A stretch of 64,000 nt of DNA from Planctomyces sp. SH-PL62 (GCF_001610895.1 NZ_CP011273.1:4774001-4838000); one strand, 5' to 3'. Counted from the stretch's first letter, positions 1-9,989 are shown. Notes: a model not told the origin generated them from the letters alone. A program made the numbers and translations.

Positions 1-3000
1 CTCGGCAGGAGTTCCTCCTCCCAGAATTCCGCCGTCGCCGCGAAGCCCTGGAACTGCTCCAGGACCGCCTCCACCCCTTCGATCCCCGAGAGCCGGGTCT
101 CCGGGTGGACGTGCTGCCGGCGGGCGAAGAAATCGGCGAATACCTCGGGCGCGACGGCGACGCTCTCCTTCCGCCTTTGCGCCAGCGTCAGGCGCTGGAT
201 CTCGGCAAGGTTCTCGCGCTCGGCCCACCGGGGACCGTCGTCCCCCTCCTCGATCTGGACGACGTCGCTCGACTCCACCCAGGCTTCCAGGAGCGTGCGG
301 GCGGTCTCGGGGGGGATCGGATACCGCCGGATCAGGTCGGCCAGCCCCACCAGCGCGTGGGTCTTCAAGTAGCGCCGGACGATCGTCTCGACGGCCTCCG
401 CGTCGGGCGCGGCTTCCGGCGCGAAGGCCGACGCGTAAAGCGCCGACTCCTCGGCCGAGATCCAGCGGCCGGGTTCGCTGGTTCCTTCCAGTTCGATCCG
501 GGCCGCCCTCCCCTGCCCGGCCAGGTCGACCGCGAACGCCTCCATCGGCCCGGCCAGGTCGGAGGCCGCGAGGTCGCCCAGGGTGCGGAGCGTCTCGGCC
601 ATCTCGTCGGCGGTGCGCGGCGGGCGTCCGCGCTGGCGGAGTCGGCCCTCCACGCGGCCGACGGCCTGCTCGTCGAGCCCCCGACCGGCTTCCAGGCCGT
701 GCAGCAGGCCGTCCAGGAGGTCGACGTCGATCGTCGCCGAACGGGACTCGTCGGGCTTGCGGCGGGGCTCGTCCCACTCGTAGATGTAGGCCGCCGTGAA
801 CTGGAAGACCAGGTCCGACGCGAACGGCGAGGCCAGTTCGTCGGCCCGCTTCTCGACGCGGATCGTCCCGGCGGAGACGGCGTCCAGGAACTCGCGGAGG
901 CGGGGCGTCTGGAGGTCGTCGTCCAGGCACTCGCGATACGTCTCGACCACGATCGGGTGGTCGGGAAACTCGCCGACGACGCCGAGCAGGTCCTTGGCGC
1001 GGAGCCGTTGCAGCCAGAGCGGCGTGCGCTTCGAGGGGTCGGGACGGGGCATCAGGAGGGCCCGCCCGGCGTTCTGCCGGAACCGCAGGCCGAAGAGGGA
1101 GGTGTCGGGGAGCACGCGGCGGATCAGCCGCTCGGCTTCGGCGCCGTCGAGGCCGTCGAGCAGGTCGAGCGGCGGCTCCTCCGTCTGGGGCAGGCGAAAC
1201 AGCAGGCCGTCGTCGCCGTGCAGGCAGGACGCGGTGAATCCGTATCGGTCCTGGATCCGCGCCAGGAGCGCGAGCTTCAAGCCCAGGTGCATTCGGCCGT
1301 AGGGGGAGAGCACGGCGAGGGCGGTCTCGCCCGTCGGGTCGCGGAAGCTCTCGACGAGGATCGTACGGTCGTCGGGGACCACGCCCGCGAGCCGCCGCTG
1401 CCGGGCGACGCGGCGGATCAGCAGACGGGCCGCGGCGGGTTCGAGGCGGCACTCCCGCTCCAGCCTTGCGGGCAGACCGGGGTCGTCGAGCCCCTCCGCG
1501 ATCTCGCGGGTCAGGACGCCGACGGCTTGGCCCAGTTCCATCGAACGGGGGTTGGTTTCGCCTCGCCAGAAGGGCATGACGACCTGGCTCCCCTCGGCCG
1601 GGCCGACGATCACCTTGTGGACGTCGATGACCTCGATCCGCCAGGCGCTGTTGCCCAGCATGAAACTCTCGCCGACGCGACGCTCGAACACGAACTCCTC
1701 GTCCAGCTCGCCGAGCTTCGGCCCCCCTTCGCCCAGGTAGACCGGGAAATGTCCGACGTCGGGGATCGTCCCGCCCCCCGTCAGCGCCAGGCGGGAGGTC
1801 CCGGGCAGCGCCCCGAGTTGATTGTGGACGCGGTCCCAGGCGACCCGGGCGCGAAGGTCGCGGATCGAGCCGGTGGAGTAGCGTCCCGAGACCAGCCGGA
1901 GCACGCGTTCGAAGGCGTCGGCGGAAAGTTCGCTGAAGGAGTAAGCCCGGCGAACGAGGTCGTAAAGCTCGGAGGCGTCCCAGCGATCCATCGCCACGCA
2001 CGCCACGACCTGCTGGGCCAGCACGTCCAGGCAGTTGCGGGGGACGCGGAGCGGCTCGATGTCGCCGGCGAGCATCGCCCGCGCCAGGGCCGCCGTCTCC
2101 AGCAGGTCGCTCGGCGTCTTGGCGATGAGTCGCCCCCGGCTGATCCCGCCGACGAGATGGCCCGATCGCCCCACGCGCTGGAGCCCCCGCGCGACGTTGC
2201 CGGGAGATTCCACCTGGCAGACGAGGTCCACCTCCCCCATGTCGATCCCCAGCTCCAGCGAAGCCGTGGAAACGACCGCCTTGAGGTCCGCCCGCTTGAG
2301 CATCTCCTCGGTCGTCCTCCGCTCGTCCAGGCTGAGGCTGCCGTGGTGGGCGCGGAAGGGGGTTGCGACGGGCTCGTCCGATTCTCCGGGCGCCTCACGC
2401 TCGACGTCGCGGGTCGCCAGCTCGTTCAGGCGGGCCGTGAGCTTCTCGACCGTCCGGCGGTTGTTGGCGAAGACGAGGGTCGAGCGGTGCTCCTCCACCA
2501 GCCCCAGCACCCGGTCCTCGATGGCCGGCCAGATGGAACCCGGGGGGCCGAGTTTCCCGCCGTCCTCGCCGGAGGGCCAGATGACCTGCAAGTCCATCGG
2601 CTTCCGGCCGCCGGCGTCGACGATCTCGACGGGACGGAACTCGCCGCCCTGCGCACCATCGGGTCGGACCCCGCCCAGATACCGCGCGACTTCCTCCAGC
2701 GGCTTCTGCGTGGCGGAAAGACCGATGCGAGTGAAGGGCCTCCCCGCGCCGAGAGCTTCCAGGCGTTCGAGGAGCAGGGACAGGAAGACGCCGCGTTTGT
2801 CGCCGCAGAGGGCGTGGATCTCGTCGACGACGACGTGCGACACCTCCCGGAGCGTGTCGCGGGCCCGCGAGGTCAGCATCAGGTGGAGCGACTCGGGGGT
2901 GATGATGAGGATCTCGGGCGGCTTGCGGAGGATCCGCGCCCGCTCGCTGGCCGGCGTGTCGCCGCTCCTGACCGCCGTGGACAGCGGCCGCAGCGGCGTC

Positions 3001-3371
3001 CCCGACGCCTCGGCTTCCTCCAAGATGCCTTCGAGGGGCGTCCGCAGGTTGCGATGTACGTCGGCGTTGAGCGCCTTGAGCGGCGAGACGTAGAGGATGC
3101 GGACGCCTCGCCCCCGCTCGGGGGATCGCCAGAGGAGGTCCAGCCCGGCCAGGAACGCGGCCAGGCTCTTGCCCGAGCCGGTGGGCGCGGCGATCAGCGT
3201 GTTTCGGCCGGCGGCGATCGACCGCCACCCCAGGCGCTGGGGGAGCGTCGGCTCGCCGAGGGTCGAGCGGAACCAGTTCGCGACCGGGGGCAGGAACAGG
3301 TCGAGGACGTCGGAATCCCCCGGGGCCTCGGTCGCGCCTCGCCCACCTCGCTTCTTGCGTCCCGACGACAT
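1..3371 (-). CDS. Lhr-type DEAD/DEAH superfamily 2 helicase, C-terminus cut by window edge
   Basis: This is an ATP-dependent nucleic-acid helicase of the Lhr (large helicase-related) family, which acts in DNA repair. Reading the minus strand from the ATG at 3371 gives an uninterrupted frame to base 1, about 1,120 residues, so the stop lies outside the window. Motif I APTGSGKS is at about residues 62-69, the Walker B box is VVVDEIHAL (a DEIH type, as in Lhr), SATQ is motif III, and the second RecA domain carries STASLELGIDMGEVD and QRVGRSGH. The family is usually 1,400-1,500 residues, so roughly the last quarter is missing. A TGAGG ribosome site sits 5 bases before the ATG. It lies 104 bases downstream of the kinase gene on the same strand. 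A long open frame on the opposite strand is a high-GC shadow. Confidence 0.93.
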   Translation of the reverse strand, partial: MSSGRKKRGGRGATEAPGDSDVLDLFLPPVANWFRSTLGEPTLPQRLGWRSIAAGRNTLIAAPTGSGKSLAAFLAGLDLLWRSPERGRGVRILYVSPLKALNADVHRNLRTPLEGILEEAEASGTPLRPLSTAVRSGDTPASERARILRKPPEILIITPESLHLMLTSRARDTLREVSHVVVDEIHALCGDKRGVFLSLLLERLEALGAGRPFTRIGLSATQKPLEEVARYLGGVRPDGAQGGEFRPVEIVDAGGRKPMDLQVIWPSGEDGGKLGPPGSIWPAIEDRVLGLVEEHRSTLVFANNRRTVEKLTARLNELATRDVEREAPGESDEPVATPFRAHHGSLSLDERRTTEEMLKRADLKAVVSTASLELGIDMGEVDLVCQVESPGNVARGLQRVGRSGHLVGGISRGRLIAKTPSDLLETAALARAMLAGDIEPLRVPRNCLDVLAQQVVACVAMDRWDASELYDLVRRAYSFSELSADAFERVLRLVSGRYSTGSIRDLRARVAWDRVHNQLGALPGTSRLALTGGGTIPDVGHFPVYLGEGGPKLGELDEEFVFERRVGESFMLGNSAWRIEVIDVHKVIVGPAEGSQVVMPFWRGETNPRSMELGQAVGVLTREIAEGLDDPGLPARLERECRLEPAAARLLIRRVARQRRLAGVVPDDRTILVESFRDPTGETALAVLSPYGRMHLGLKLALLARIQDRYGFTASCLHGDDGLLFRLPQTEEPPLDLLDGLDGAEAERLIRRVLPDTSLFGLRFRQNAGRALLMPRPDPSKRTPLWLQRLRAKDLLGVVGEFPDHPIVVETYRECLDDDLQTPRLREFLDAVSAGTIRVEKRADELASPFASDLVFQFTAAYIYEWDEPRRKPDESRSATIDVDLLDGLLHGLEAGRGLDEQAVGRVEGRLRQRGRPPRTADEMAETLRTLGDLAASDLAGPMEAFAVDLAGQGRAARIELEGTSEPGRWISAEESALYASAFAPEAAPDAEAVETIVRRYLKTHALVGLADLIRRYPIPPETARTLLEAWVESSDVVQIEEGDDGPRWAERENLAEIQRLTLAQRRKESVAVAPEVFADFFARRQHVHPETRLSGIEGVEAVLEQFQGFAATAEFWEEELLP

Positions 3372-3475
3372 GATGCCTCACGATCCCCGAGCATCGCTCG
3401 ACCGGCCGGCCGGGGCGGACCTCCCGCCCCCCCCCTCCATGATACGGAGGTTCACCGTCGGGTCCATGAGAGGGG

Positions 3476-4816
3476 TCAGGAATGCCGGAACAGCGCGATG
3501 GCGATGATCGCGATCAGGCCCACCGCCATCGCGATCAGCGTGAAATGGATCAGCCAGCGCGCGTCGCCGAACGGATCGGTGCGGGGCTCGCGCACGGAGT
3601 TCGGCCGGATCCGGGCGGGGATCGGGGGGGGCGGCGCGCGATGCCGGGGCGCCGGCGAGGGCTCGGCGTCGCCCAGGTCGCGGAGCGAGATCACGCTGGG
3701 ACTCGCGTCGGCGACGAGCAGCCGCAGGTCGTCTTCCTCGAGGGTCGGAGGGGGGGGATGGAAGGCGTGGCCGGCGTCGGCGGCGGGACCGAGCAGCGAG
3801 CGGACGCGGAGGGGGTCGGTCCACCGCTCCAGGTCGACCCGGAGTTCGGCGCAGTTCTGGTAGCGTTCGGCGGGTTCCTTCGCCATCAGCTTGCGGACGA
3901 CGGCGCCGAATGCGGCGGGGACCCCCTTGGCGACCCGCTCGATCGGCTCGGGGTCCTCCATCCGCTGCTTGAAGATCTTGTTGATGGCGTCGCCCCCCTC
4001 GAACGGGGGTACGCCCGCCAGGGCGAAGTAGAGCGTGCAGCCCAGGCTGTAGAGGTCGCTGCGGACGTCGGCCCGGGTGGCGTCGCTGAGCTGCTCCGGG
4101 CTGGCGTAGTCGAGCGTGCCCAGGAGCGTATTGGCGCGGGTGAGCCCGGCGTCCTCGCCCAGGGCTTTCGCCAGGCCGAGGTCGAGGATCTTCGCATCGC
4201 CTTCGGGCGTGATCATGACGTTCGAGGGCTTGATGTCGCGATGGACGATCCCCACCGCGTGGGCCGCCTCAAGCCCGCTCAGGATGCGCAGGAACAGGCG
4301 GGAGGCCGAGGCGACCCGGAGCGGGCCGTAGCGCTCGCTCTTGACCATGTCGTACAGGCTCAGGCCCGGGATGTATTCCAGGACCATGAAATGGACGTCG
4401 CCGTCGTTGCCGAACGTCAAAGTCCGCGCGACGTTGGGGTGGTCGCATCGCATCGAGAGTTCCATCTCGCGCTTGAACCGCGCCAGGCTGTTGGTCTCCT
4501 CCTGGGCGCGTCGAGGCGGGAGGACCTTGATCGCGACCTTCCGGCCGTCTTCCTCGTGGGAGGCGAGATAGACCTTCCCCATGCCCCCTTCGCCGAGCGG
4601 GCGGAGGATGCGATACCCCCCCAGGATGAAGCCGCGGACGGCCCCCGCCAGCAGTTTTCGGGCCTGGTACTGGGTCAACAGGCCCTGCTGGACGAGCCGG
4701 CGGGCGAGCCCCTCCACGTCGTCGCGGCCGCCCCGCGCGCGATGGGGCGCGAGGTCGGCCCGAGAGACGAGGCCCGACCGCTCCGCGCACTCCAGGAACT
4801 CGTCCCGACCGATCAT
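3476..4816 (-). CDS. Membrane-anchored serine/threonine protein kinase (PknB-like)
   Basis: A Hanks-type kinase of 446 residues that phosphorylates Ser/Thr on unknown targets. An N-terminal helical segment (1-60) includes LLTQYQARKLL, a motif common ahead of planctomycete kinases. The kinase domain runs from about 68 to 330, with the glycine loop GEGGMGKVYLA (75-85), Lys97 in AIKVLP, the catalytic loop HRDIKPSN (192-199), DLG in place of DFG (212-214), and SPEQ in the activation segment. A Pro-rich linker leads to one C-terminal membrane helix (about 422-442) ending RHS, so the kinase domain is cytoplasmic and there is no extracellular sensor. It follows the PP2C gene by 79 bases on the same strand and is probably cotranscribed with it. 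Confidence 0.95.
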   Translation of the reverse strand: MIGRDEFLECAERSGLVSRADLAPHRARGGRDDVEGLARRLVQQGLLTQYQARKLLAGAVRGFILGGYRILRPLGEGGMGKVYLASHEEDGRKVAIKVLPPRRAQEETNSLARFKREMELSMRCDHPNVARTLTFGNDGDVHFMVLEYIPGLSLYDMVKSERYGPLRVASASRLFLRILSGLEAAHAVGIVHRDIKPSNVMITPEGDAKILDLGLAKALGEDAGLTRANTLLGTLDYASPEQLSDATRADVRSDLYSLGCTLYFALAGVPPFEGGDAINKIFKQRMEDPEPIERVAKGVPAAFGAVVRKLMAKEPAERYQNCAELRVDLERWTDPLRVRSLLGPAADAGHAFHPPPPTLEEDDLRLLVADASPSVISLRDLGDAEPSPAPRHRAPPPPIPARIRPNSVREPRTDPFGDARWLIHFTLIAMAVGLIAIIAIALFRHS

Positions 4817-4895
4817 CGCCCGACCTTCATCGCCTGGGATCGCGGTGGCCCGCCGGAATCCTCCCGCGGCCCCTCGCGCCGAGGGGCGGGGCGGG

Positions 4896-5831
4896 CTAGG
4901 ACTGGGCCACGACGTGGACGATCAGGCATGTGACGTTGTCCTTGGAGTCGTTCGCCAGCGCCAGATTCTTGAGCAGCACGGCCGCCTCCTGGGGGTCCTC
5001 GACGGCCCCCAGGACCCGACCGATCTCCTCGTCGCCGACGACGCCGGTGAGGCCGTCGCTGGCCATCAGGAAGCGGTCCCCCGGCCGGACGTCCAGGACC
5101 CGGAAATCCTCCGGGCCGCTGCGGGCGTCCTTGCTCCCCAGGTAGAGGTAGAGGACGTTCTTGAATTTGTGGTTGCGAAGCTCGTCGGCCGTGATCGTCC
5201 CGGCGTCGAGCAGGGCGTCGGCCAGGGAGTGGTCCTTGGTCAACCGCTCCAGGACCCCCTCGCGAAGGCGATAGGCCCGCGAGTCGCCGATGCCGGCGAC
5301 GTACACCTTGTCGGGGCGGAACTGGGCGAGGACCACGGTGGTCCCCATGTTCGAGAACTCGGTCATCGCGCCGGAGCTGCCGAGGATCTCCTGATTGACC
5401 GTCGCCACCGCCTCGCGGATCGCCTCCTGGACGTGTCGGGGCTCGGCCTGGTCGACGGGGAGCCGCTTGGCGACCTCCCTGGGGATCAGCTCGACGGCCA
5501 TCAGGCTGGCCTGCTCCCCCCCCTGCTGCCCCCCCATGCCGTCGGCGACGATGAACAGGTTCGAGGGCTCCAGGGTCATCGCCGCGTGCTCGGCGCTGTC
5601 GTGGAGCACGTCGTGCCGGACCGGGCGGCGACCGGGGACGAAATAATTGTCCTCGTTGTGCTCGCGGTAGTTCCCGCGCACCGAGACGACCCCCACCCGC
5701 AGGCGGAGCCGGCCGGGGTCGAGCGTGAGCGAGGAGAGTGTGGCGAACTCGTCGGTCGCCTCCGGGTCGTGGCCGGCCCGTCCGCCGAACGTCTGCTGCC
5801 ACCATCGTTTCAGGCTGGATAACACGGCCAC
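4896..5831 (-). CDS. PP2C-type serine/threonine protein phosphatase
   Basis: A Mn/Mg-dependent phosphatase of 311 residues, likely the partner that reverses the adjacent kinase. The metal-binding motifs are in order: REHNEDNYF (Asp61), VADGMGGQQGG (Asp97), GDSRAYRL, SDGLTGVV and the terminal DSKDNVT. No membrane segment is seen, so it is cytoplasmic. The start is GTG at 5831 preceded by AAGGCGG; a GTG two codons later is an alternative. The N-terminal 45 residues before the domain are unassigned. Confidence 0.94.
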   Translation of the reverse strand: MAVLSSLKRWWQQTFGGRAGHDPEATDEFATLSSLTLDPGRLRLRVGVVSVRGNYREHNEDNYFVPGRRPVRHDVLHDSAEHAAMTLEPSNLFIVADGMGGQQGGEQASLMAVELIPREVAKRLPVDQAEPRHVQEAIREAVATVNQEILGSSGAMTEFSNMGTTVVLAQFRPDKVYVAGIGDSRAYRLREGVLERLTKDHSLADALLDAGTITADELRNHKFKNVLYLYLGSKDARSGPEDFRVLDVRPGDRFLMASDGLTGVVGDEEIGRVLGAVEDPQEAAVLLKNLALANDSKDNVTCLIVHVVAQS

Positions 5832-5955
5832 GAGAACCGCCTTCGTCTAGTTTTCGACCGCCACTCCGCCACTCCGCCGGCGGCGCGGTGCCCTGGTCCG
5901 TCGCCCCGGACCGGACCGCGTCTGCGATAAGGTCACGTCCGGCCGACCGTCGGGG

Positions 5956-6714
5956 TCAGGTTCGCGCGTGGGTCGGACTCGCCCAACGCATGAGGTCGTC
6001 GACGCCGACCGACCTGTAAGTCAGGAACAATTCGCCCGCCTCATATCCGGCCGTCAGCCCGTGATACCGATTCATCGTCTCGACGGCTTTGTAGATCCCT
6101 ACTTTCTTGGCGGGGAACTGTGTCTGGTAACAACGGACGGCGTCCAGTTTCTGTTCGAGGGTGCTCCCCATATCGGCGATGATGAAGCCCGACGCTTCGG
6201 GCAAGTCTAACCCATGCAGCGCCAACGGAAAACTCAATTGGTTTAGAATTGTATGGGGTGGAAGGCCGTCGAAATACTCGTCCCATTTCGTCAGCCGGCT
6301 GTAGAACACCGCCGCGTCGGTGATCAGCATCGCCTGGTAATGATCGGGAGAGGCCATCACCGTCTTGCCGCCGAACCCGAGCACGACCTTGGGGCGATGC
6401 CGCCGGAAGACCTTGGCCAGGGCCACCCTCGCCTCGAAGCAGTCGAACAGGCGGCGGTTCGGCAGGTTCAGGTTGATCCGAGTTTGGACGCCCAGGATCT
6501 CGGCGGCCTTCCGCGCCTCCTCCAGGCGGACGTCGGGACCCGGCGAGCCCGGGGTGGGCTCGCCGTCGGTCAGGTCGACGATCCCCACCGCGTAGCCCTT
6601 ATGGGCGAGCTTGGCGAGGGTGCCGCCGCAGGCGATCTCGATGTCGTCGGGATGCGCGCCGACGGCGATCAGGTCCAGTTCCACGTCGGCGGGGCCGGGT
6701 ATGCCTTGATCCAT
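5956..6714 (-). CDS. PIG-L family deacetylase (BshB1-like)
   Basis: A zinc-dependent N-acetylglucosaminyl deacetylase-like protein of 252 residues from the ATG at 6714. The frame stays open upstream to 6771, but the conserved region begins just after 6714. The family signature AHPDD with the following [11 protein letters not shown] and the second metal motif SPDHYQ are present, as is [11 protein letters not shown]. In Firmicutes the closest relatives (BshB1) deacetylate GlcNAc-malate in bacillithiol synthesis; related planctomycete proteins are widespread and not necessarily in that pathway. No bshA or bshC is visible nearby, so the substrate is open. Confidence 0.88.
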   Translation of the reverse strand: MDQGIPGPADVELDLIAVGAHPDDIEIACGGTLAKLAHKGYAVGIVDLTDGEPTPGSPGPDVRLEEARKAAEILGVQTRINLNLPNRRLFDCFEARVALAKVFRRHRPKVVLGFGGKTVMASPDHYQAMLITDAAVFYSRLTKWDEYFDGLPPHTILNQLSFPLALHGLDLPEASGFIIADMGSTLEQKLDAVRCYQTQFPAKKVGIYKAVETMNRYHGLTAGYEAGELFLTYRSVGVDDLMRWASPTHART

Positions 6715-6936
6715 TTTTCGAATCGAACCTCGTGAATCCGCCGTCGCGGCGTCGCGCAGGGGATCTACCAACGGCCGAATCGGCCGACCCCGGCCTGAAC
6801 GCCGGACGTCTCGCCCGTCGGGCCATCCTCCGCCGCCGGGACCGCCTCCAGAATGACGTCTCTATTGTAGGGCGCGGCCGGCTCAGGGGCCAGACGTGAA
6901 GCCGGTTCGGGCGTGACGACGTCGGCTGCGGGGGCG

Positions 6937-8196
6937 TCACAGGGCCTCGCGAAAGATCATGCTCGCGAACGAGACGCACGCTCGGCCGCGCTCGTCGACG
7001 GCCTGGTCGTATCGGAGGACCTCGCCTTTCGACGGGCCGATGGCGTGCAGCATCGTATAGGTCGCGGCCAGCCCGCAGACCCGCCAGCGGTCCCCCACGT
7101 CAGCGACCGCGCGAAACCAGCCCTCGGGATCGACCGCTTCGGCCCGGTCGAGCAGCGCGCGGTCGAACGCGCGGATGCGGCCCCGAGATTCCTCGTCGAC
7201 CGGATCCGGGTCGCCGAACTCCGGCCCCACGTGGCAGAGGTCCACGCCGCCGATGTACGCGACCTTCCGTCCGCTCGCCGCTTCCGCCCCGCGCAATGCG
7301 TTGATGAACCGCGCGATCTCCGGGTCGGCGATCGGGTCTACCCGACGCTTCAGCAGGTCGTGGAACGAGCCGACCAGGATCGGCACGATGGTGAACGGAC
7401 GGTCGCCGAGGACGTGCCGGAGGAAGACCGCCTGAAACTCGATCGAATGCTCGGTCCGATGCGTCAGCTCGTCGTTGAAGAGCTGATCGCCGCACTCCCG
7501 CACGAGGAGGTCGACGAACGCCTGGTCGGTGCGCGCAGGGCCGAGCGGGGTCGCGAAGTCCTTCCGAGTCAGGACGAACCGGCTCCGACAGGCCTGGTGG
7601 GCCACGCCCAGGATCACGAACACGTCGGCGTCGCACTCCTCGACCAGACGCTTGTAAGCCCAGGTGTAGACCGGCCCCCCCCGACCGAAGTCGATATGCG
7701 GGCTCACCACGCCTCGTAATCGTGGCGCCGGGAGCGCCCCGTTCGACGTCGGTTTCGGTGCGGCGAGGGCGAGCCGTCCCGCCCCTCCTCGAGACCGGAA
7801 GAAACGGTTGAGGTCGGCCGCGAGTCGACGGGGCTCCGATTCATAGGATCGACCCGCCAGCGCCGCGGGCCGCTCGGTCGCGTCGCGGAACGCCTCGACG
7901 GCGGCCTCGTACGTCGGCCCTTCGAAGGCCAGCGAGCGGTCGAGATCGTCGACGAGCTTCCGCAGAAATCCCGCGTCCACGCGCAGCGAGGTCGCCTCAA
8001 GGATCAGGCGCTGGACGTCCTCGACGGTGTTCCGGCCGTCGAAACGCCGGACGACGTGCAGGTAGACGTCGATGGGCAGGACGATCGGCGATGGGCAGAA
8101 TCGCGACGGGTCCTCCAGGACGACGAGGGCCTGGCCTTCCCAATCCTGACGACGCGGGAGCAGGGGGCGAAGCCGGGGGCGTTCGGGTGCGGCCAT
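6937..8196 (-). CDS. MEMO1 / AmmeMemoRadiSam system protein B family, with N-terminal extension
   Basis: A 419-residue protein. The C-terminal 250 residues or so match the MEMO family (an extradiol-dioxygenase-like fold): VSPHIDFGRGG near residue 187, ILGVAHQ, THRTEHSIEFQ, VPILVGSF and GGVDLCHVGPEF supply the conserved His and Asp positions. About 185 residues precede this domain and contain no motif I recognise. The AMMECR1 and radical-SAM partners that name the family in other genomes are not adjacent here. It lies upstream of the PIG-L gene with a 220-base gap, same strand. The function of bacterial MEMO proteins is unsettled. Confidence 0.88.
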   Translation of the reverse strand: MAAPERPRLRPLLPRRQDWEGQALVVLEDPSRFCPSPIVLPIDVYLHVVRRFDGRNTVEDVQRLILEATSLRVDAGFLRKLVDDLDRSLAFEGPTYEAAVEAFRDATERPAALAGRSYESEPRRLAADLNRFFRSRGGAGRLALAAPKPTSNGALPAPRLRGVVSPHIDFGRGGPVYTWAYKRLVEECDADVFVILGVAHQACRSRFVLTRKDFATPLGPARTDQAFVDLLVRECGDQLFNDELTHRTEHSIEFQAVFLRHVLGDRPFTIVPILVGSFHDLLKRRVDPIADPEIARFINALRGAEAASGRKVAYIGGVDLCHVGPEFGDPDPVDEESRGRIRAFDRALLDRAEAVDPEGWFRAVADVGDRWRVCGLAATYTMLHAIGPSKGEVLRYDQAVDERGRACVSFASMIFREAL

Positions 8197-8772
8197 GAGT
8201 CGTCCGGATCTCGAAGCGGGTTCAAGGGAGGATCATCACCGAGACCGACTTCGAGATTTTCAAGGGCCGCCCGCCCCCGGTCAAGTGATCGACGTCAACC
8301 GTCCCGGCGCGGGCCTCGCGGCTCGATCGCGATCAAGGGAAGCGGCCAGGACGGGGGGGACATTTCCTGAATGGGATGAGGTCGCATGGCGCTCTCCTTC
8401 CTCGTTCGGGGCGTCGAAGCTTGGCCGGTCCACTGGTTTCGAGTGTTTTCATTCGCAAGTCTTGAGCCCTTGCAATGAAAAATCGCAAGACCTTACCAGC
8501 AAACTTCTTGTGTACGATTTCCCCTCCGGTTTCTCCCCAGCTTCCGCCCCATGTCCAGGCGTCGTGGCGAGAAAATCGGCAGGCTTCCGCCGGGGCGGGA
8601 GTTCGCCGTGAACGGCGGGACGAGCCGCACCGGGCTGCTCTGGTGGGAATCCGCGGTCTTTGGTAATTAGACCTCAAGGGAGGGCCCGACGCGCGCCGAG
8701 AGGGCGACGGGTCCCGGATCGGAGGGCCGCTGGCGCCCGGGACGAGTCGCAAGGATGGGGAGGGATTCCAGA
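8197..8772. other. Gene-free interval
   Basis: No supported gene lies in these 576 bases. Open frames on both strands here lack motifs and good ribosome sites. The stretch from about 8440 to 8530 is noticeably less GC-rich and holds a small inverted repeat CTTGC/GCAAG at about 8469-8489, which may belong to the promoter region of the downstream plus-strand gene. No convincing -35/-10 pair was found. Confidence 0.5.
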
Positions 8773-9666
8773 ATGGCACGAGGACTGACCATCGGGGCGA
8801 GCGGACTGCTGACGGCCTGGACCGTCGGAGGGGCGCTCGCGTTCGGCCAGGCCCCCCAGCCGGCGGCCGCGTCTCCGCAGGCCCAGGAGCCCGCCCAGGC
8901 CGCGCCCGTCGCCCCGGGGACGGACGTCGACACCCTGCTGAAGCGTTGGGAGAGCCAGAGCACGAAGCTCAAGACCCTCGACGTCACCATCTTCCGGACC
9001 GACGTCATCCCGGCCTGGGATGAAATCGAGTACTACGAAGGTCGGGCCATCTTCAAGAGCCCGAACCTGGCTTTCATCGACTTCAAGAAGATCAAGCAGG
9101 GCGAGGACAAGCGGCCGATCAAGAAGGCCGACGGCGAGGCGTGGGAGAGCACCCACGAGGAGCGCATCGTCTGCACCGGCACCGAGGTCTGGCAGTACAA
9201 GACCGATACCAGCCAGATCTTCATCTTCCCGCTGGAGAAGGATCAGGCCGAGAAGGCCATCGAGGAGGGCCCCCTCCCGTTCCTCTTCAACATGAAGGCC
9301 GAGGAGGCCAAGAAGCGCTACACCATCGGCCTGATGGCCACGCCCGACGACAAGAGTTACGGCGTCAGCATCAAGCCCAAGCTCGACGTGGACCGGGAGA
9401 GCTTCAGCCAGGCCCTCGTCCAGCTCGACCGCCGATTCATGCTCCCCATCCGAATCGTCCTCATCTCGCCCGACGGCAAGAGCCGCAAGGACTTCCGGCT
9501 CGATCCCGTGAAGCCGAACGCCGCCGTGAAGGATGAGAACTTCGAGGGGAAGGAATTCCCCAAGTGGAAGATCGTCCGCAACCCGACCGGCGAGGATCGC
9601 CCCCGGACCGCGCCCGCCGCCAGCGCGTCGCGTCCCGCCCCCGCCCAGTCGGCGCCCTTGCGCTGA
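8773..9666 (+). CDS. Secreted TIGR03009-like planctomycete protein (LolA-like fold suspected)
   Basis: A 297-residue exported protein. The ATG at 8773 is chosen over an in-frame GTG-type start at 8755 because GGGAGGG lies 8 bases before it. A signal peptide (hydrophobic to about residue 24, ending ALAFGQA) is followed by an Ala/Pro/Gln linker. The mature part resembles the planctomycete-specific TIGR03009 family: TLLKRWESQS, an FKSPNLAFIDF strand, CTGTEVWQYK and RFMLPIRIVLISPDGK. The pattern of strands and the P-x-x-x-x-I/V-D-G/C-x-x-x-W-x-Y segment recall LolA-type lipoprotein-sorting proteins; that is inference. It ends in an Ala/Pro-rich tail and is followed by a terminator. Confidence 0.85.
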   Translation: MARGLTIGASGLLTAWTVGGALAFGQAPQPAAASPQAQEPAQAAPVAPGTDVDTLLKRWESQSTKLKTLDVTIFRTDVIPAWDEIEYYEGRAIFKSPNLAFIDFKKIKQGEDKRPIKKADGEAWESTHEERIVCTGTEVWQYKTDTSQIFIFPLEKDQAEKAIEEGPLPFLFNMKAEEAKKRYTIGLMATPDDKSYGVSIKPKLDVDRESFSQALVQLDRRFMLPIRIVLISPDGKSRKDFRLDPVKPNAAVKDENFEGKEFPKWKIVRNPTGEDRPRTAPAASASRPAPAQSAPLR

Positions 9667-9697
9667 GTCCGCGGGCCGCACCGCCACTCCCCCAGCG

Positions 9698-9725
9698 AGC
9701 CCTCCCCGCAACGGAGGGCTTTCTG
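9698..9725 (+). terminator. Intrinsic terminator after the TIGR03009-like gene
   Basis: The perfect 8-bp stem AGCCCTCC / GGAGGGCT with a 7-base loop ends at 9720 and runs into TTCTG. It lies 32 bases after the stop codon. The U-tract is short, so termination may be partial. Confidence 0.6.
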
Positions 9726-9778
9726 CTGCGCGCCGTCCTGGACGAGACGGCCGCGGGCGGGACGGCGCGACCGTTGGT

Positions 9779-9807
9779 TTGACGGTCATTTCGCGGAGCC
9801 CTATAAT
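9779..9807 (+). promoter_or_regulatory. Sigma70-type promoter for the NfeD-family gene
   Basis: TTGACG (9779-9784) and TATAAT (9802-9807) are separated by exactly 17 bases. This predicts a start near 9814 and an untranslated leader of about 175 bases before the ATG at 9990. It is one of the best promoter matches in the window. Confidence 0.72.
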
Positions 9808-9989
9808 CAGCGCGGTCGAACAGTCAGGGACGCATCCGACGCGAACCGCGACGTCGTCGGACGCCCGAGGACGTCCCGGGGCTCCGGCCCCGGCCTTCGT
9901 GCGAAGGCGCCCCGTTCCTCGGCGGCCGATCGGACGCGTGATTCCCGTAGACGCCCGGCGACGACGGTTTGCGGTGGGAGTCCGAGTTC

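Noticed and set aside
105-3863. A 1,252-codon open frame on the plus strand across the helicase and kinase genes
   Set aside because: The minus strand holds unmistakable Lhr and kinase motifs. The plus frame is a high-GC shadow, with Arg/Gly/Val-rich text and no domain.
8333-8779. Open frame on the minus strand upstream of the TIGR03009-like gene
   Set aside because: No ribosome site, motif or balanced composition; overlaps the promoter region of the next gene.
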